Positions 10,797 to 22,360 of a DNA stretch of 64,000 nt are shown here, in pieces. The translations under genes were made by a program, and so were the position numbers. Source of the stretch: Uloborus plumipes. Its lineage: Eukaryota; Arthropoda; Arachnida; Araneae; Uloboridae. Below the pieces are notes generated by a model. That model made no database searches. It was given only the letters and a program-made list of their open reading frames with translations, and was not told the DNA's origin. Position 1 is the first letter of the stretch, and each line of letters starts with the position of its first letter. The stretch lies in the NCBI GenBank assembly GCA_038373865.1, contig JAXGGA010002262.1:62001-126000 (forward strand), written 5' to 3'.

Positions 10797-10980
10797 GTGA
10801 AGCAAGTTTCTGACAAATCATCAAATAATAAGAGTAGTTGATTGTAATTTTAATTAGTATAACTAAAATTTCCATATTTCTTTGTGAAGAATTTTCTACT
10901 GACTAAACATTGCAACATGAAGCAAGAGTCTAATGCATCATCAAACTATGAAAGTAGTTGATTTCAATTTTAATTATTGT
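10797..10980. repeat. diverged ~120-bp tandem duplication
   Basis: The phrases GAAGCAAG...CATCAAA...AGTAGTTGAT...TTTTAATTA occur near 10799 and again near 10919. The rest of 10509-11493 has no feature I can support. Confidence 0.6.
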
Positions 10981-11501
10981 TGAAATTACCATTCTTTTAA
11001 AATTTTCTAAAGAGAAAAAAGAGATAAAAAATGCACGCTTTGTGCTAGAATATATTTCAAATTCAAAAACAACCCAAATAAAGCGCAAATTGTCAAGAAA
11101 ATGATGCAAACAGCAAAGTCGATTTTCTTAACGATTAGTCATTTATGTAAGTAGCTTTTTTAAAAGCACGTAAACGTGGTATTCTCTGCTCTCTTACTCT
11201 TCTCTGTCTTTCATAATTGTTTATGACAAATAAAAAATATCATGTAAAATAGTAAGTACAATATGTAAAATAGTAAAATATTGGAGCACAAAAGAATTGC
11301 ATCGTAATTCAGATTGATATTTAAAAAAGAGAGAGAGAGAGAGAAAGGGAGGGGGGAGCTCCTAATTGCTATCACTGCTCTAAATAGGAACTTTTACGCT
11401 TCATTTCAGCACCTTTTTTCAATTTTGCATGCATTATAATTAAAACCCTTCTTGATTTCATTTTCAAATGCAAATTTTACATTAAAATAAAAAGCACTTA
11501 C

Positions 11502-11662
11502 TTATTTTTGTGCAGCAATATAATTTTGCTCTTGGGAACCTTAAGTCTCTTGGCCACAAGAATTTTCAAGTTGTTTATGGAACTTTCCGGGGGCAAAGAA
11601 ACTTCTATTCGGCCCCCGGTGGTCGGTTGCACGTAAACAGTCCTATTATTGACCTGGGCCAT
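11502..11662 (-). CDS. midn: midnolin-like protein, first coding exon (N-terminal ubiquitin-like domain, partial)
   Basis: The ATG at 11662-11660 has a good context (GAGATGG) and opens 53 codons plus two bases, ending at a perfect donor GTAAGTG that reads leftward from 11501. The peptide is the first half of a ubiquitin-like fold. It matches midnolin in the TTG-R strand, the PPE/PPD turn, RLKVPK and LLHK. Ubiquitin itself lacks these, so I call midnolin rather than a ubiquitin gene. Midnolin is a nuclear proteasome adaptor that delivers short-lived transcription factors for ubiquitin-independent degradation; the fly homologue is stuxnet. That function is family knowledge. No later exon is recognisable at 1-11493, so the first intron probably extends beyond the left edge. 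The frame also runs upstream to 11842 without a stop, but this part resembles 5' UTR. Confidence 0.85.
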
Positions 11663-12090
11663 CTCGAGGGGAGATGTGGAAAAAAAAAAGAACACGCAAT
11701 TCCAACAAAGCACCGAGATCTCAGACGATGCGTCCCGGCGCCCGTAGAAGACCCGACCTCTGAGGAGGCAAGCGCTGTTGTGAAAGAAGGCCAAAGCCGG
11801 CGTTCCTCCACGCTTTCGCTCAGTTAGTTTGGGCACCCACACACACCTCGTAGTATCTCGTGATTACGTCACAGATCGCGTCAGGGTTGCCGTGGCAATG
11901 CATTCTCAATGTTCTCTCGGTTGTCTGAGGCGCCTCTTTTTGCTCGCCAAGCGACTGCTCTGGGATTCGCCAATCGAACGAAAAGTTCGAAGTTCGTCCT
12001 GATGAAGCGAATGGGGACATATTTTTGTTGTGATGTTGGGTCCCTCCCCCACCCCATGCCTTCTCTATTCGTCGCGGTTGTTCAAATACT
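11663..12090 (-). promoter_or_regulatory. 5' UTR and promoter region of the midnolin-like gene
   Basis: This is a GC- and CpG-richer segment directly upstream of the midnolin ATG. It contains a CRE-like site (ATTACGTCAC, 11863-11872; GTGACGTAAT on the gene strand), a near-perfect RFX X-box (GTTGCC-GT-GGCAAT, 11886-11899) and a CCAAT/ATTGG box near 11969-11975. Short ORFs on both strands here are shadows. The transcription start cannot be placed by eye. Confidence 0.6.
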
Positions 12091-12259
12091 GCACTAAACT
12101 TCAGGAAGAATAAAAAGGTTAAGTGTCACATTCTTTCAGATTGAAGACAAAACCGACTGCCTGTAGTTGAAACTGCATTAACAAAAGAGGAAGAAATACC
12201 TTTGTGCAGAAAAAAGTAAAAGAAAATCTAGCAGTTCTAAACAGTACAAATTTGCAGAG

Positions 12260-12398
12260 AACTACAGTCACGTGTTTCTGGGTTCCCAGGAGCCCATTTT
12301 TCAATGCAGAAAAATAAGCCTTTACTTTAGATCCAAAGGCTTATTTTTCTGCTCAGATAAAGGAGTTTCATGAAACCCCGAAACACATCTCTGTAGTT
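12260..12398. mobile_element. small palindromic MITE (139 bp)
   Basis: The ends AACTACAG and CTGTAGTT are inverted, and the outer arms (GTGTTTCTGGGTT and its diverged complement) extend inward. The core is a perfect 18-bp stem (12306-12323 with 12335-12352; GCAGAAAAATAAGCCTTT) around an 11-base loop. No coding capacity and no clear target duplication. Confidence 0.65.
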
Positions 12399-12417
12399 TT
12401 ATCCAACTATTTAACAG

Positions 12418-12539
<122 letters not shown>

Positions 12540-12540
12540 T

Positions 12541-12870
12541 ACTGCACTAGTATTTGGCACTGACAGAGGAAAAATAAACTAACAAGAGAAATTATGAAAT
12601 TCTACAAAATTATAAAATGATGTTCATATTTGTAATACTTACCTTTCAACTTGTTTTTAGCCTATCTTTTCATTCCGTTATTCTCTTGTTAGCTTATTTT
12701 AGTTCGTTTACGAAATTCTGTAAGATTTAATGCTTTTGCATCTTCGATTACTGCACCAATAGTTGGCACTTACGGAGAAAAAATGAATTAACTAGATTAA
12801 TTGTTAAAACAAGATAAAATTGTTTCTGCTAGATAGAATTATGCAAAAATTACAAAATTATAAAAGGTAA
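12541..12870. repeat. diverged local duplication
   Basis: 'ACTGCACTAGTATTTGGCAC' near 12541 is echoed by 'ACTGCACCAATAGTTGGCAC' near 12751. Each copy is followed by a related GGA(G/A)AAA...AA(A/T)TAAACTA or AATTAACTA stretch and, further on, by TACAAAATTATAAAA. Confidence 0.55.
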
Positions 12871-14460
12871 AAAGGTGTTTACTTATTAAAATTATAAAAG
12901 GTGTTACTCTTGTTTACTTATTTTTTCTTTAAAAGTGTCAACTTTTAGAGCAGTGACAACTACATGCGCAAGTGACAACTACTGGTGGTTTTACTTCAGT
13001 TTGCTTTTTTAGTTAAAAAACATTCTTCGTCTTGATACGTAAAATTTAATCATTTGATAGCAAGAATAATAAACATTTTTTTTTTTTTTTTGAAAAGAAT
13101 GCTAATCGTTTAATCTTGAAAGCTATAAGATAATTTAAATTTGTTTTAAGATTTATAATTTGAGGTTCTTATAGGAGAACATCGTGCATCTGGTAATGAA
13201 TTTATTCAATTTGTGTAATTAACAAGAAAAAAAAGTATACATTTAAATACTTAAATTATAAAATAAAGCAAATATGCACATACATGGTAATATGAGCAAC
13301 GAAGTTGCTCTATACACTTTGTCAATATAAAAACATTAATATAGATCTACGCGATTTATATGAGCACAAATATGATTTTGTTCTTTCATTTGTTCGTAAT
13401 GTTAGCCTTTTGTTTTAAAAAAGTTTCTTTCTTTATTCTCCTTTTTCCTCTTTTGATGATTCTTTTTCTCTTTGGTCCTCTCCGATAACCGGTTTTAGAA
13501 CACTGTACATTGCATTTTCATTTTTAGGTATCGTATTTCTTGCCATACCCAATATTATCTTCATTAATCGAGATTTATGTCAGTATTTAACAAAACTATT
13601 AAAAGTGATCTTAAAAAAAAAAGCTTAAAAACAAGATACTTTTCCTCTGTTGTTTTGTAGAACCATTAAATTACCTTTTCATTACATGTAAAAAATGAAA
13701 ACAAAACGAAAATGGTGGGAGGAGAAAAGAAAGAAAAAGAAAAAAGGAAAGAAAGAGAAGCACATTTAATAGAAAGAGGGATAGGAAATATATTTATTTT
13801 ATAGCGTTTGCAAAAAAGCATTGAGTATCCATTATAGTTTTTTTCCTCCTTAAAGTCAAAAAATTAGAAGTTAAGGGGAGATTTAAAGTTTTTTAAATTT
13901 TACTTTTTTGAAAGTATTTTTATTTATTTTTGAGAAAAAATATTTAGTAAGTAATGTTAAACATCATTAATAAGATGGGACTAAAATAAGAAACATTCTA
14001 TGAGTTCTTGTTCTAGCATTTTAAGCATTATTTCTACTTTTCATAATTTTTTTTTCTTTTTTTTCAGCTAGAGAAATGTTTAATGGAGAAAAACTTTAAA
14101 AAAAAAATTCTTGTTCTGTGGGTATTGCATGAATGCAATTTGTGCTTTTAATTTTCACTTTCTACAAAAAAATAAGTAAATGAACAAAAAATAAATGAGA
14201 TAAGCAAATAAATAAATAAAATTACGAATTGAAAACAATAATTTTCACTGCATTGTTCCCACAAACAATTCTTACACTAATGTTTGCTTTACTTTTTGGG
14301 GATATCCTCATGAAAAAAGAAAACCAAACTTTTTTTTAATAGAGGGATAAATGAAGGAAACAAGAAATAGTAGAATTTTAGAACATAATACTTCGTTAGA
14401 TAGTTATTATCTACAATCAATTTCTCCTCTCCAAATCGATTTGATATTTGAAAAGTTTTC
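12871..14460. other. AT-rich stretch, no gene seen
   Basis: Long A/T-rich sequence with simple runs. I found no credible coding exon, RNA gene or element ends. Confidence 0.5.
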
Positions 14461-14497
14461 CACTAAAGCTCCAGCCCTCGCAAAAATGCACACAGCC

Positions 14498-14523
14498 CCC
14501 AGGAGCCACTTCTGGCTCCTGGG
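14498..14523. other. perfect 11-bp hairpin with CTTC loop
   Basis: CCCAGGAGCCA (14498-14508), loop CTTC, then TGGCTCCTGGG (14513-14523). It lies in a GC-richer patch followed by two GACGTC motifs near 14558 and 14574, the second a perfect CRE (TGACGTCA). Its function is unknown, and it may be part of an old element. Confidence 0.6.
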
Positions 14524-14799
14524 CTTAACTAGCAGAGTTGCTTGGGTTTTTGTCCGACGTCAGACTATTAAAAGCTGACGTCACGGGAGTTCCGAAATCT
14601 TCGATTGAATACAGTCCAAAATATCGTTCTCAAGGTCGTTTTCCTGCCAGGATAATCACAGTACGGAAAAATTTGATTATTTGATGACTTGTGAGGACTT
14701 GTCGAAGAGCGAGAGTAATTTTTAGGCCGTTGTCTTGAATTTTATAGAGTGAGAAATAAATGCAGTAAATGTTGCCTGAATATATTTTTTTAAGGAATC

Positions 14800-14966
14800 C
14801 AACTACTATCGTCCCCGCTTAATCAGGTAACGGATAAACGAATACCCCGCTTATACGAATAAAATATCTTGGAACCGATGCCATAGACGTAATGTTAAAG
14901 ATCCCCGCTTAATGAATAATATTTCTTGGAACCGAACGTATTCGTTTAAGCGGGCTGACAGTTGAC
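14800..14966. mobile_element. possible pogo/Tigger-like MITE
   Basis: CCCCGCTTAAT occurs twice in direct orientation and TTAAGCGGG once inverted, with CGAATA and CGTATTCG in between. This resembles the arrangement of short pogo-type elements. The outermost bases are too diverged to define exact ends. Confidence 0.4.
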
Positions 14967-14984
14967 AAAATCATCACCCAGATG

Positions 14985-15408
14985 CAATGGCGTACCTATG
15001 CAGTGGATTAGCAGGTGGGAGCAGCAGCCAGGGGGGCGGCATTTTGAAGGATAAAAAAAATTTGGAGATTTTTTTTTTTCTTTTAAGTAGGGAAAAAGAG
15101 TTTCTGTATAAGTAGGGAAAAATTACAAAAAAAAAAAGAACTCGCAAGAATAAAAGATGGAGGATCAAATGAAATGTCTAATGAGAAGGCACATTGGGCA
15201 TCATTAAAAGAAAATTTTTAAGAAAAAATAAAATCAAAGTTGCAAAATTGTCTTTAAATTTTCTGAGTAATCAAAATTTTCAGAATAATTAACTGTGTGG
15301 GAGGTTACTGCAATCCCCCTGGACTTCTCATTGAGGCGATTATGAGGAGGGGGCTCTATTTCTTGAGTTCGCCACGGGCGCTGGACCCCCTAGGGACACT
15401 GCTGCCCC
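14985..15408. other. possible old hAT-like fragment
   Basis: It begins with the common element-like phrase CAATGGCGTACCTATG and holds a G-rich tract and a 'CGCCACGGGCGCTGG' end-like phrase near 15370. I could not find matching inverted ends or a target duplication. Confidence 0.3.
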
Positions 15409-15667
15409 CACTCTAAAAAATAGATGTTGTTTTTACAGTATAATACAGCTCATTTTATGGTAAGAAACTGTAAATATTACTAATTTTAGAGTAACAAACT
15501 GTAAAATTGCTAATTTGACACTAATAAACTGTAAAATTGCTGTTTAATAGTAATAAACTGTAAAATTGCTAATTTTACAGTTTATTACTGCGCATTTTAC
15601 AGTTTTAAAACTGGAACCTCCGCTACCAGTATTATACTGTGAAAACAACAGTTTGTTTTTTGTAGCG
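15409..15667. mobile_element. ACTGTAAA-family MITE
   Basis: It begins CACTCTAAAAAATAGATG with TTGTTTTTACAGTATAATAC following, and ends TGTTTTTTGTAGCG. Internal AATAAACTGTAAAATTGC blocks are as in 10122-10508. Confidence 0.75.
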
Positions 15668-15692
15668 CATAAGCCGCGATGTTAAAAACTGG

Positions 15693-15745
15693 GTATCTTT
15701 CTAACTATCTTTCTTTCTATCTTTCTATCTTTCTTTCTATCTATG
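15693..15745. repeat. (CTTTCTAT)n microsatellite
   Basis: Repeated TTTCTATC / CTTTCTTTC units. The following sequence (CTGAACGCCACTGAACTGAAA) resembles the low-complexity leader seen at Helitron 5' ends, but no boundary is clear. Confidence 0.8.
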
Positions 15746-16433
15746 TCACGCTTCTTTCTCCTGAACGCCACTGAACTGAAAGTCGAACCAGGTACCGATA
15801 GATAGGTAATTTTTCAGGCTTCATTAGTTTCAATTGATATAATTATACGATTTTAATTAGCGAAGATATCAATTAATAAGTAGTCAAATTTAAAGCGATT
15901 AAGCCTAATAAATGATTAAATATGAAATCCATTGAACACTTGACGACTTTTCCATTTTGATGAATAATTTTAGCTCAATGGAATGTAAGAGTACCTTTTA
16001 AAGTTTTGAGTAACCTTACGGTTGCGAAGTTTAAGGGGGAGGGGTGGATCTTGCTTTAGAAAGCTTTAAAAAAATCGATTTTTTAGGAATTTCTTTAGGA
16101 TAAAAATATAAGCAAGTCTTGCGAACTTTTTAGATGATTTTATTACATGTCTGAACATAAAGAGAAAAAGAAAATGGGAAAAATATTCACATGCAACCGA
16201 TTTTTATGCACATTTGTGCAACTACTGCTTTCAATCGGCGGGACAGACGAAGCTTGTAATTTTCATCTGAAACAAAAAAAAAAAAAAAAAAAAAAACGCC
16301 ATTTTAATTTTTATATATTTTTCTTTATTATCTTGAGCTTTAAGTAAAAGTATTAGATGGAGCCCTTCAATCGTAGGTAGTCATTCATTGATTTTTTTTT
16401 TTTTTTTTTTCAAATGATGCTGAATAACAACAT

Positions 16434-16613
16434 CTTTTTTTTTCAGAAGCCATCAGCTTCAACATACATGAGGACTGCGTACTATACGCTCTGCCTCCTG
16501 ACAGACACAGGACAGATTTGCGGCACAGAGAGGATGAAATAATATCCAGGATTCGAACCCGCGACCACTTGCTTACGAGGAGAGTACTCTACCTCTAGGC
16601 CCACGTGGCCCCC
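16434..16613 (-). mobile_element. tRNA-derived SINE (type B), reverse orientation
   Basis: Read on the minus strand, a tRNA-like head has an A box (CCTAGAGGTAGAGTACTC), a CTCGTAA anticodon-loop-like stretch and a B box (GGTTCGAATCC). A body of about 100 bp and a short A tail follow. Duplications of ACAACAT flank it (16427-16433 and 16614-16620). The body is not related to the SINEs at 20841 and 35883. Confidence 0.8.
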
Positions 16614-16620
16614 ACAACAT

Positions 16621-17491
16621 GTTACTTAATCCATTTGCACTGGTGTGTGTGTGAGTGTGTGTTTTCACGTTTCTACTTGCACTTTACGTATGTAATTTTG
16701 AACTTAGTGGTTTAATGCGAAACCCCTTCAGATCCATAGTTCCCTCTTCAGAACTATGGATTTTGAGAAATGGACGTTTGATTCCAAGCGACTCAAAAAA
16801 TGTATATTTTCCCTGAAACAGCAGCCTCTTAAATTTTCCTACAAACCGTCGATTTTCAATATATAAAAGGCAGTTTCATGAAATAATTCATTCCAGTTAA
16901 CATTCGCTCAGTTTCGCTGCGTGCGGGCGATTTTGTTACTCCTGGAAACTTCTTCCCAACTAGACGAACAAAAATCCATCTTTCCTAGAAAATGTCGTTT
17001 TCTTTTCGATTCTCATCTCTTAAGAAATTCATTTTTTTTTTCCTTTTTTTTGCGTTTTCGCTGAGGCGCGCTGAAAAAGTGCTTTTGCCCGGACTTATAT
17101 GACGTCGACGTGATCTGGACTGACGTCAGAGAGAAGAAAGAGTTCCGAAATTTTTATCTGTTCACTCTTTATTTAATAAACCTTTCAAAGGTCAACTGTT
17201 GTGCAGATGCCATTTTAAATGCAAAATGCCTCCCAAGATTACTTCCACTTTGTGATTTTATTAACTGCTTTACATTTGAAAGAATGGTTTTCTCCCGTTT
17301 TGGATCAAGTTCTTCGCTTTTTTTTTTCTTTTGTTTGTTTATTCTGATTGTACTAGATTATTGCAAGACTTTGCAGCTAAGCATTACATGAACCGTTAAG
17401 AGCAAAAGTGGTGTAAATCAATCGAACATTCAAACCAGTTTTGCTCTCAATGGATCAAACAATGCGCGTAAAGTTCGACGTTTATTGAAAA
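16621..17491. other. no gene seen
   Basis: It contains a short GC-richer patch near 16895-17130 with GACGTCGACGT and TGACGTCA motifs (17101-17128) and a 93-codon plus-strand ORF (17110-17391). The ORF ends in homopolymer-rich sequence and looks like chance. Confidence 0.4.
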
Positions 17492-18927
17492 CTAGCGGTA
17501 CCCGCACGGCTTTGCCCGTGGTATAATATAAAAGTTCATTTGGAAAAAAATTGATATAGCAGAAAAAACACTCTATTTTAGTTGTAATTCAACTATAATT
17601 CCTTCAAAGTATGATATAAAAATCTGATATAAACCTCACACTACTTCCTTTTACGTGTAAATTTCTTAGTAGATGCCTTAAGTGCTAAAATAGTGTTTGG
17701 AGTGAGCAAGATAACAAATCAAACATTTACATCCCTAGTTTGCCACAAAACAATGCAAAACAATGTTTTACAATGATTAATCTCCTAAATATCGCCGATT
17801 TTAACATCATTCAGTGGATTTTTCGCAAAATATCGCCAATTGCGCCAAATTGAACCCAAATAAAACAATAATAATAATTTTTTTCGCCAAATTTGTCTCC
17901 AACTTGGCGATATGTCGCCAAATTGACGTCAAACACTTGGTGATCAAAAGTTTGGCGATATATCGCCAAGTGGTCGCGCCAATTTATATCACTTTTGTCT
18001 GCATTGAAATTAACACTGATTTACCCCATAAAAGGGGTAAAGCACCCCTTTTGAGGACATTCGAATGCAACTCCATGGGGAGGTGCACAAAAATAAACCA
18101 AAGGAGAAAATAAGAACAATTTCGTTGCTCACAGAAACCAACAGAAATCTTACCAAAGTATAAAAGAAGAAGAAAGTTTTCTTTCCTAATTCCAAAAACA
18201 AAATAATACATTTTCCGAAATGACACTTCAGAAGGAACGTTGCAAAATCGCATTTTATACGATATTCTTATAATTTACCGAGTTTCAATTCCTTAAAAAT
18301 TGAGAAAAAAACAGACGATTACTATACAACAGTTAAAAAACTCATTTTAATAAGGTTAGGAGTTTGGATTGCTACAAAAACAAATACATTTTGAAAATTA
18401 TTAAGGGAAAAAGAAGGAAACAAAAAAAGGAATTAAAGCGTAACCATGGTAATAACATGAAAAGTTCATTTCCGGTTATAATAAAATAATTCATTTTATC
18501 TTTACTTTAAAATTTTATTCTCGAGCTCAACCATTTTAGAATCATTTGGCTTGCTTTACTCTAGGTAAGAATTGAATTTCCGGGATTCTAAAAGCAATTA
18601 TTACAGCTCTTCTAATGCTCGTAGAAACTTCTAATTGATACCATTTTTAGCAGAAAATTTTAAGCTTTCGAATGACATAAGATTTGAAAATGCGTATGAA
18701 ATATTTCTTTGAATTAGTATGAAAAATGAGCTAAGAATTAGAATAGAAAAAGAACGAATTAGAATTTTCGAAAAATCGCTTCGAGACGCATACACCCATG
18801 CTACGAACTAATTTTGTACCAAATTTTAAGAAAATCGATTGAACGATTTTGGCGCTACGCTGGTCACAGACAGACAGACAGAAGGAAAGAAAGACAGACC
18901 CACCTTCAGCTTTATTATTAGTCGAGA
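17492..18927 (-). mobile_element. non-autonomous Helitron, copy 2
   Basis: This is the same family as 1964-3679, in reverse orientation and about 280 bp shorter. Its 3' end is at the left: ACCGCTAG on the minus strand ends at 17492, followed by T, with the CACGG/CCGTG hairpin next to it. The 5' end reads TCTCGACTAATAATAAAGC from 18927. Inside are the GTCTGTCTGT-type leader near 18868 and the shared ORF-like stretch at 17814-18113. No Rep/helicase. Confidence 0.85.
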
Positions 18928-18959
18928 GTAGAGAAGAGATAGAGAAGAAGAGACGAAGT

Positions 18960-19345
18960 AATTTTCTGAAATGAAAGTTCTAGCCTGGTGTAAAAGATTT
19001 CGCAGGAGCAAAAGGGGTATGAGAGTTCCATTGACTTCAACCAATTTTGCTGTCAACGGTTCATATGTGCAGGGGTGCCCCCCCCCCCCCCCAAGCTCAA
19101 CGACGATAATCTCCCCCCCCCCCCACCGCCAATTTTTCACAAACCCTCTTGTGCTTTTCATTTCTTCCCTCTTTTTATTGTATTTATTTTTGTCAATATT
19201 ATTTTCTTATTTTTTTTAATTATAATTATTTTTTGTATATTATTAATTTTTTAAAAGTTTAAAGTATGCGCAGAATGGAATCGCTTTTTTTCCCTTCCAC
19301 ACATTCCAAGTACACACACACACACACACACACACAAATATTATG
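18960..19345. repeat. dispersed repeat, inverted relative to 51805-52100
   Basis: Shared features are the C-rich (here) or G-rich (there) tract, CACAAACCCTCTTGTGCTTTT against its complement, an A/T-rich middle, GCGATTCTATTCTGC-like sequence and an (AC)n tail. The core 'CAGGGGTGCCCC' resembles an hAT end, but no partner end is found. (AC)n at 19313-19335. Confidence 0.6.
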
Positions 19346-20840
19346 CATACATAATTGGTGCTGTTGAGTTAATAACTTTTTCAGATAAACGTGTACACTG
19401 AAAATACATAAGTGTAAGTATTCTGTGGGAATTGCATAATTTAATGACTCAATGTTAAGTTTTTTTGTGTTTCATTTGTTGGTGATTTTACAGCAAGTAA
19501 ATTTTTAAAGTAATAGCCAGACTCTTTTTCTCAATTGACGAGCAGCGAAGGGATTTTCCCTCGTCAAGTGTTGGAATTCTTAACGAACCAGCACTGGTTC
19601 ATGAGGATATTTTTTGGTCCTTGGAGATTTTACGTTACCGAATTTTACTCAACAACAACAATTATAATAATAGGGCCAATCCATGGTTACGGTCGTTTCA
19701 TTCGCACAACTTCAGCTTCTCATATTTTATTCACAAATGCAGTTAAAGTTCTAATGAAAACAGGGAATGATAAAGCTCCCCCCCCCCAACATGATTATCA
19801 CCAAGCGTTAGTTCGAAATTATTAGTGGAAGTTGTAGAAAAATCTCGAAAATGTGTGGTTACGGTCGTTTCAAAAAAAAAAAAGACATATTTTTTTGAGT
19901 GCTATCAAACACTGCCACTTTTCTGTGAATCTATTGCACGTATGATCTTCTGGATTTTTATAATAATTGCTAAATAAATAAGGAATGATATCATACAAAG
20001 AACTTAGCTTTTTTGTTGAAAAATAAATTTTTATGAATTTTTTATTGCGGTTACGGTCGTTTCAAAAGCGGTTACGGTCGTTTCACGTCTGACTATTTTC
20101 AATATATATGTTGCTAAAAATGAGTAAACGGCTATTTTAATTCATTTTTCCGCCATATATAAAGTCAAATAATAGACATATGAGCAGAAAGGTTCTCCAG
20201 TTAGTTCATTCGATAAGATATAATCTTCAATTGATTACTATAGACTTTGGAAGCTTTCAAATCCCTAGAGCTACGTTTTCCCATGAAACTTCACCAGAAT
20301 ACCCACACCTCCCAGTCTCTCTTCAGATATTTTAGCTACACTAAATCCTCATAATCATCTGTGACTTGAGCTCTGTATTTCTTCAGTACTCTGCTTAGAA
20401 AAATTTCTACAAATTCGCTTATTACGTAAATGGTATTGATTGTACCGGGCACCTTATTGCTTCAACTACACACACACACCCAAGTGTTTGTTTCATTAAA
20501 AATTTTTAAAATACTCACACATTAAGATTTTTTTCTGCATAAATCATTTGCCCTCGTCCTCCCTTTATCGAGATATAAGATTTTAAAGGCTTAAATTTAA
20601 GTGAAGCTCCAAATTTAAAGGCTTCTGGGGAAATAGAAGGCCGACTATTTCACCATCTGCATGTGATAGGACAGCTATCAGCAAAGCATGCGAAAAGATT
20701 TCTCCCATCATAACCTGAAACTCGCTAAATTTAGTGACTTTATTACAATTTCGGCAGACTTTAGGACTTTATAATTCGAAAACGAGGAGGTGAGGGCAAA
20801 TAATTTATAAATCCAGCAAAATGTTTTATTACAATGTTTC

Positions 20841-21148
20841 GCCGGCCACCTCGTCTAGTGGTCAGCGACGTTTGACCGTGATGCGGTGGTCCCGGGTTCG
20901 AGTCCCGGCTGGGGCATGGGCGTACTTTCTCTCTCTCCTGTCATTGTCCTTTCTGTGTGTGTGAAAGTGAGTTATGAATGGATGCCTACCCTATGAACGG
21001 GTCCTTATGGCATGTATGTTGAGCTTAAATCGGTCTTAGGTGGTGCTCTTAAAAACGGAAGCCTTATCATTCCTGCCTTAAATCGAGCAAATTTCATCTA
21101 CTCAGGCTCGGATACCCGAGTGGTATTAGAAACAACAACAACAACAAC
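20841..21148 (+). mobile_element. tRNA-derived SINE (type A, tail 1)
   Basis: The head is GCCGGCCACCTCGTCTAGTG with an A box (TAGTGGTCAGCG) and a B box (GGTTCGAGTCC). The body includes TGCCTACCCTATGAACGGGT and TATGGCATG, and the 3' end is (AAC)n. A perfect 11-bp target duplication TACAATGTTTC flanks it (20830-20840 and 21149-21159). Head and body match the SINE at 35883; the 3' tail does not. Confidence 0.92.
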
Positions 21149-21275
21149 TACAATGTTTCAAATGCAAATAACTTAATTTTTTCATTATTTCACTTTTGTA
21201 TGGTTTTCTGGTGAACATCAAATGACCCCTGAGTCAAATTTGTTTAAGAACTAACGTAAACGGTATTTATAGTAG

Positions 21276-21299
21276 GAAAGCTCCTTTATAGGAGCTTTC
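21276..21299. other. perfect 10-bp hairpin
   Basis: GAAAGCTCCT (21276-21285), loop TTAT, AGGAGCTTTC (21290-21299). It lies inside the element 19673-21948. Function unknown. Confidence 0.6.
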
Positions 21300-22139
21300 T
21301 CACTCTTATAAGAGACGAATACCCCCAAAGTAACTTTCAGATGCATCAGAGAACTTATGTATTAAATTTGGCAGAGATCTTACTTGGACTGTGAATTTAG
21401 ACCTAACACGTGTAACACCCGTAATCAACATAGCACAAAAACGAAAAGGTTTCTTGAATAAATTAGTAGTGCACTTTTTTAGAGTGAATGAGTACACTGT
21501 AAAACCCAAATGGCAAACTTCTACTTCAAATAGTTATTGTTACAGAATAACAAATACTTGTTTTCGGTTACGGTCGTTACAAAGCTTCTAGATAATTTTT
21601 GCCTACCTGTAATTAAAAACTAATACAACCTACAAAGAAATTGATTGCTGGAAAATGTCAAAGGGGTTGCTTACTAAAGCACTATAATTCGTTATCTTCC
21701 AAATTGAACCCGGTGTGGCCAGGGTCTAGGCTGGAAACTTGATAATTTTTAACCGAAAAAATGGATTAGAAAAAACGCAACTTTAGGACGTTGAAACCAT
21801 GTTTACAGTAAAAACTAGGATATTTTACCCTTTGAATTAGGAAACTATGCTTTCTTGTGAATAAAATGACATATAACATGTTATTATTAAGTGAGTTTCA
21901 TATTTTGATGTCTATGTCCTATTTCTCATGGATTGGCCCAATAGTAAAAATGACTCGGGGATGGTCGCAAAGGATTTTTGGCTGGTTATAGGTTGGTACG
22001 TACATATGCACGTGCTGACAGGTCGAAAAAACTACCCAACATTCATTCGGGGGTAAGCAATATCGAAATTTAGGCCGAGATTTGAGTGAATTTTTTTTTC
22101 GCGATCACAATACTTCCTTTACTACGTAAAAAGGAAGTA

Positions 22140-22360
22140 ACAAGGTAACAATAATACCAGTAGTAATACAATTAATAATAATAATAAAAAGAAGAATGAT
22201 GATAATAATAAACAAAAACAAGTAATAATATTCATAATAGCGATAACAGTAAAAAAATAATAATAGCACTATTAGCAATAACAACAGCAACAACAACAAT
22301 AATAATTATAATAATAATAATAATATAACAGTATACAACTTCTATTACTAATAATAATAA
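22140..22360. repeat. imperfect (TAA)n / (AAC)n trinucleotide stretch
   Basis: Repeated AATAATAAT with AACAAC interruptions. The minus-strand ORF here (poly-Leu/Ile/Tyr) is a by-product of the repeat. Confidence 0.85.

Larger units (their letters stand above)
19673..21948. mobile_element. 2.3-kb element with short TIRs, non-coding
   Basis: GGGCCAATCCATG at the left (19673-19685) is inverted as CATGGATTGGCCC at the right (ending at 21948). The phrase GGTTACGGTCGTTTC occurs at least four times inside (near 19686, 19858, 20047 and 20068) and once more with a change near 21567. A SINE is inserted at 20841-21148. The target duplication is not convincing and no transposase is visible, so the class is undecided. 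Confidence 0.55.

Noticed and set aside
11502..11662. Ubiquitin or polyubiquitin gene
   Set aside because: The fold is ubiquitin-like, but TTG-R, PPE, RLKVPK and LLHK match midnolin, not ubiquitin.
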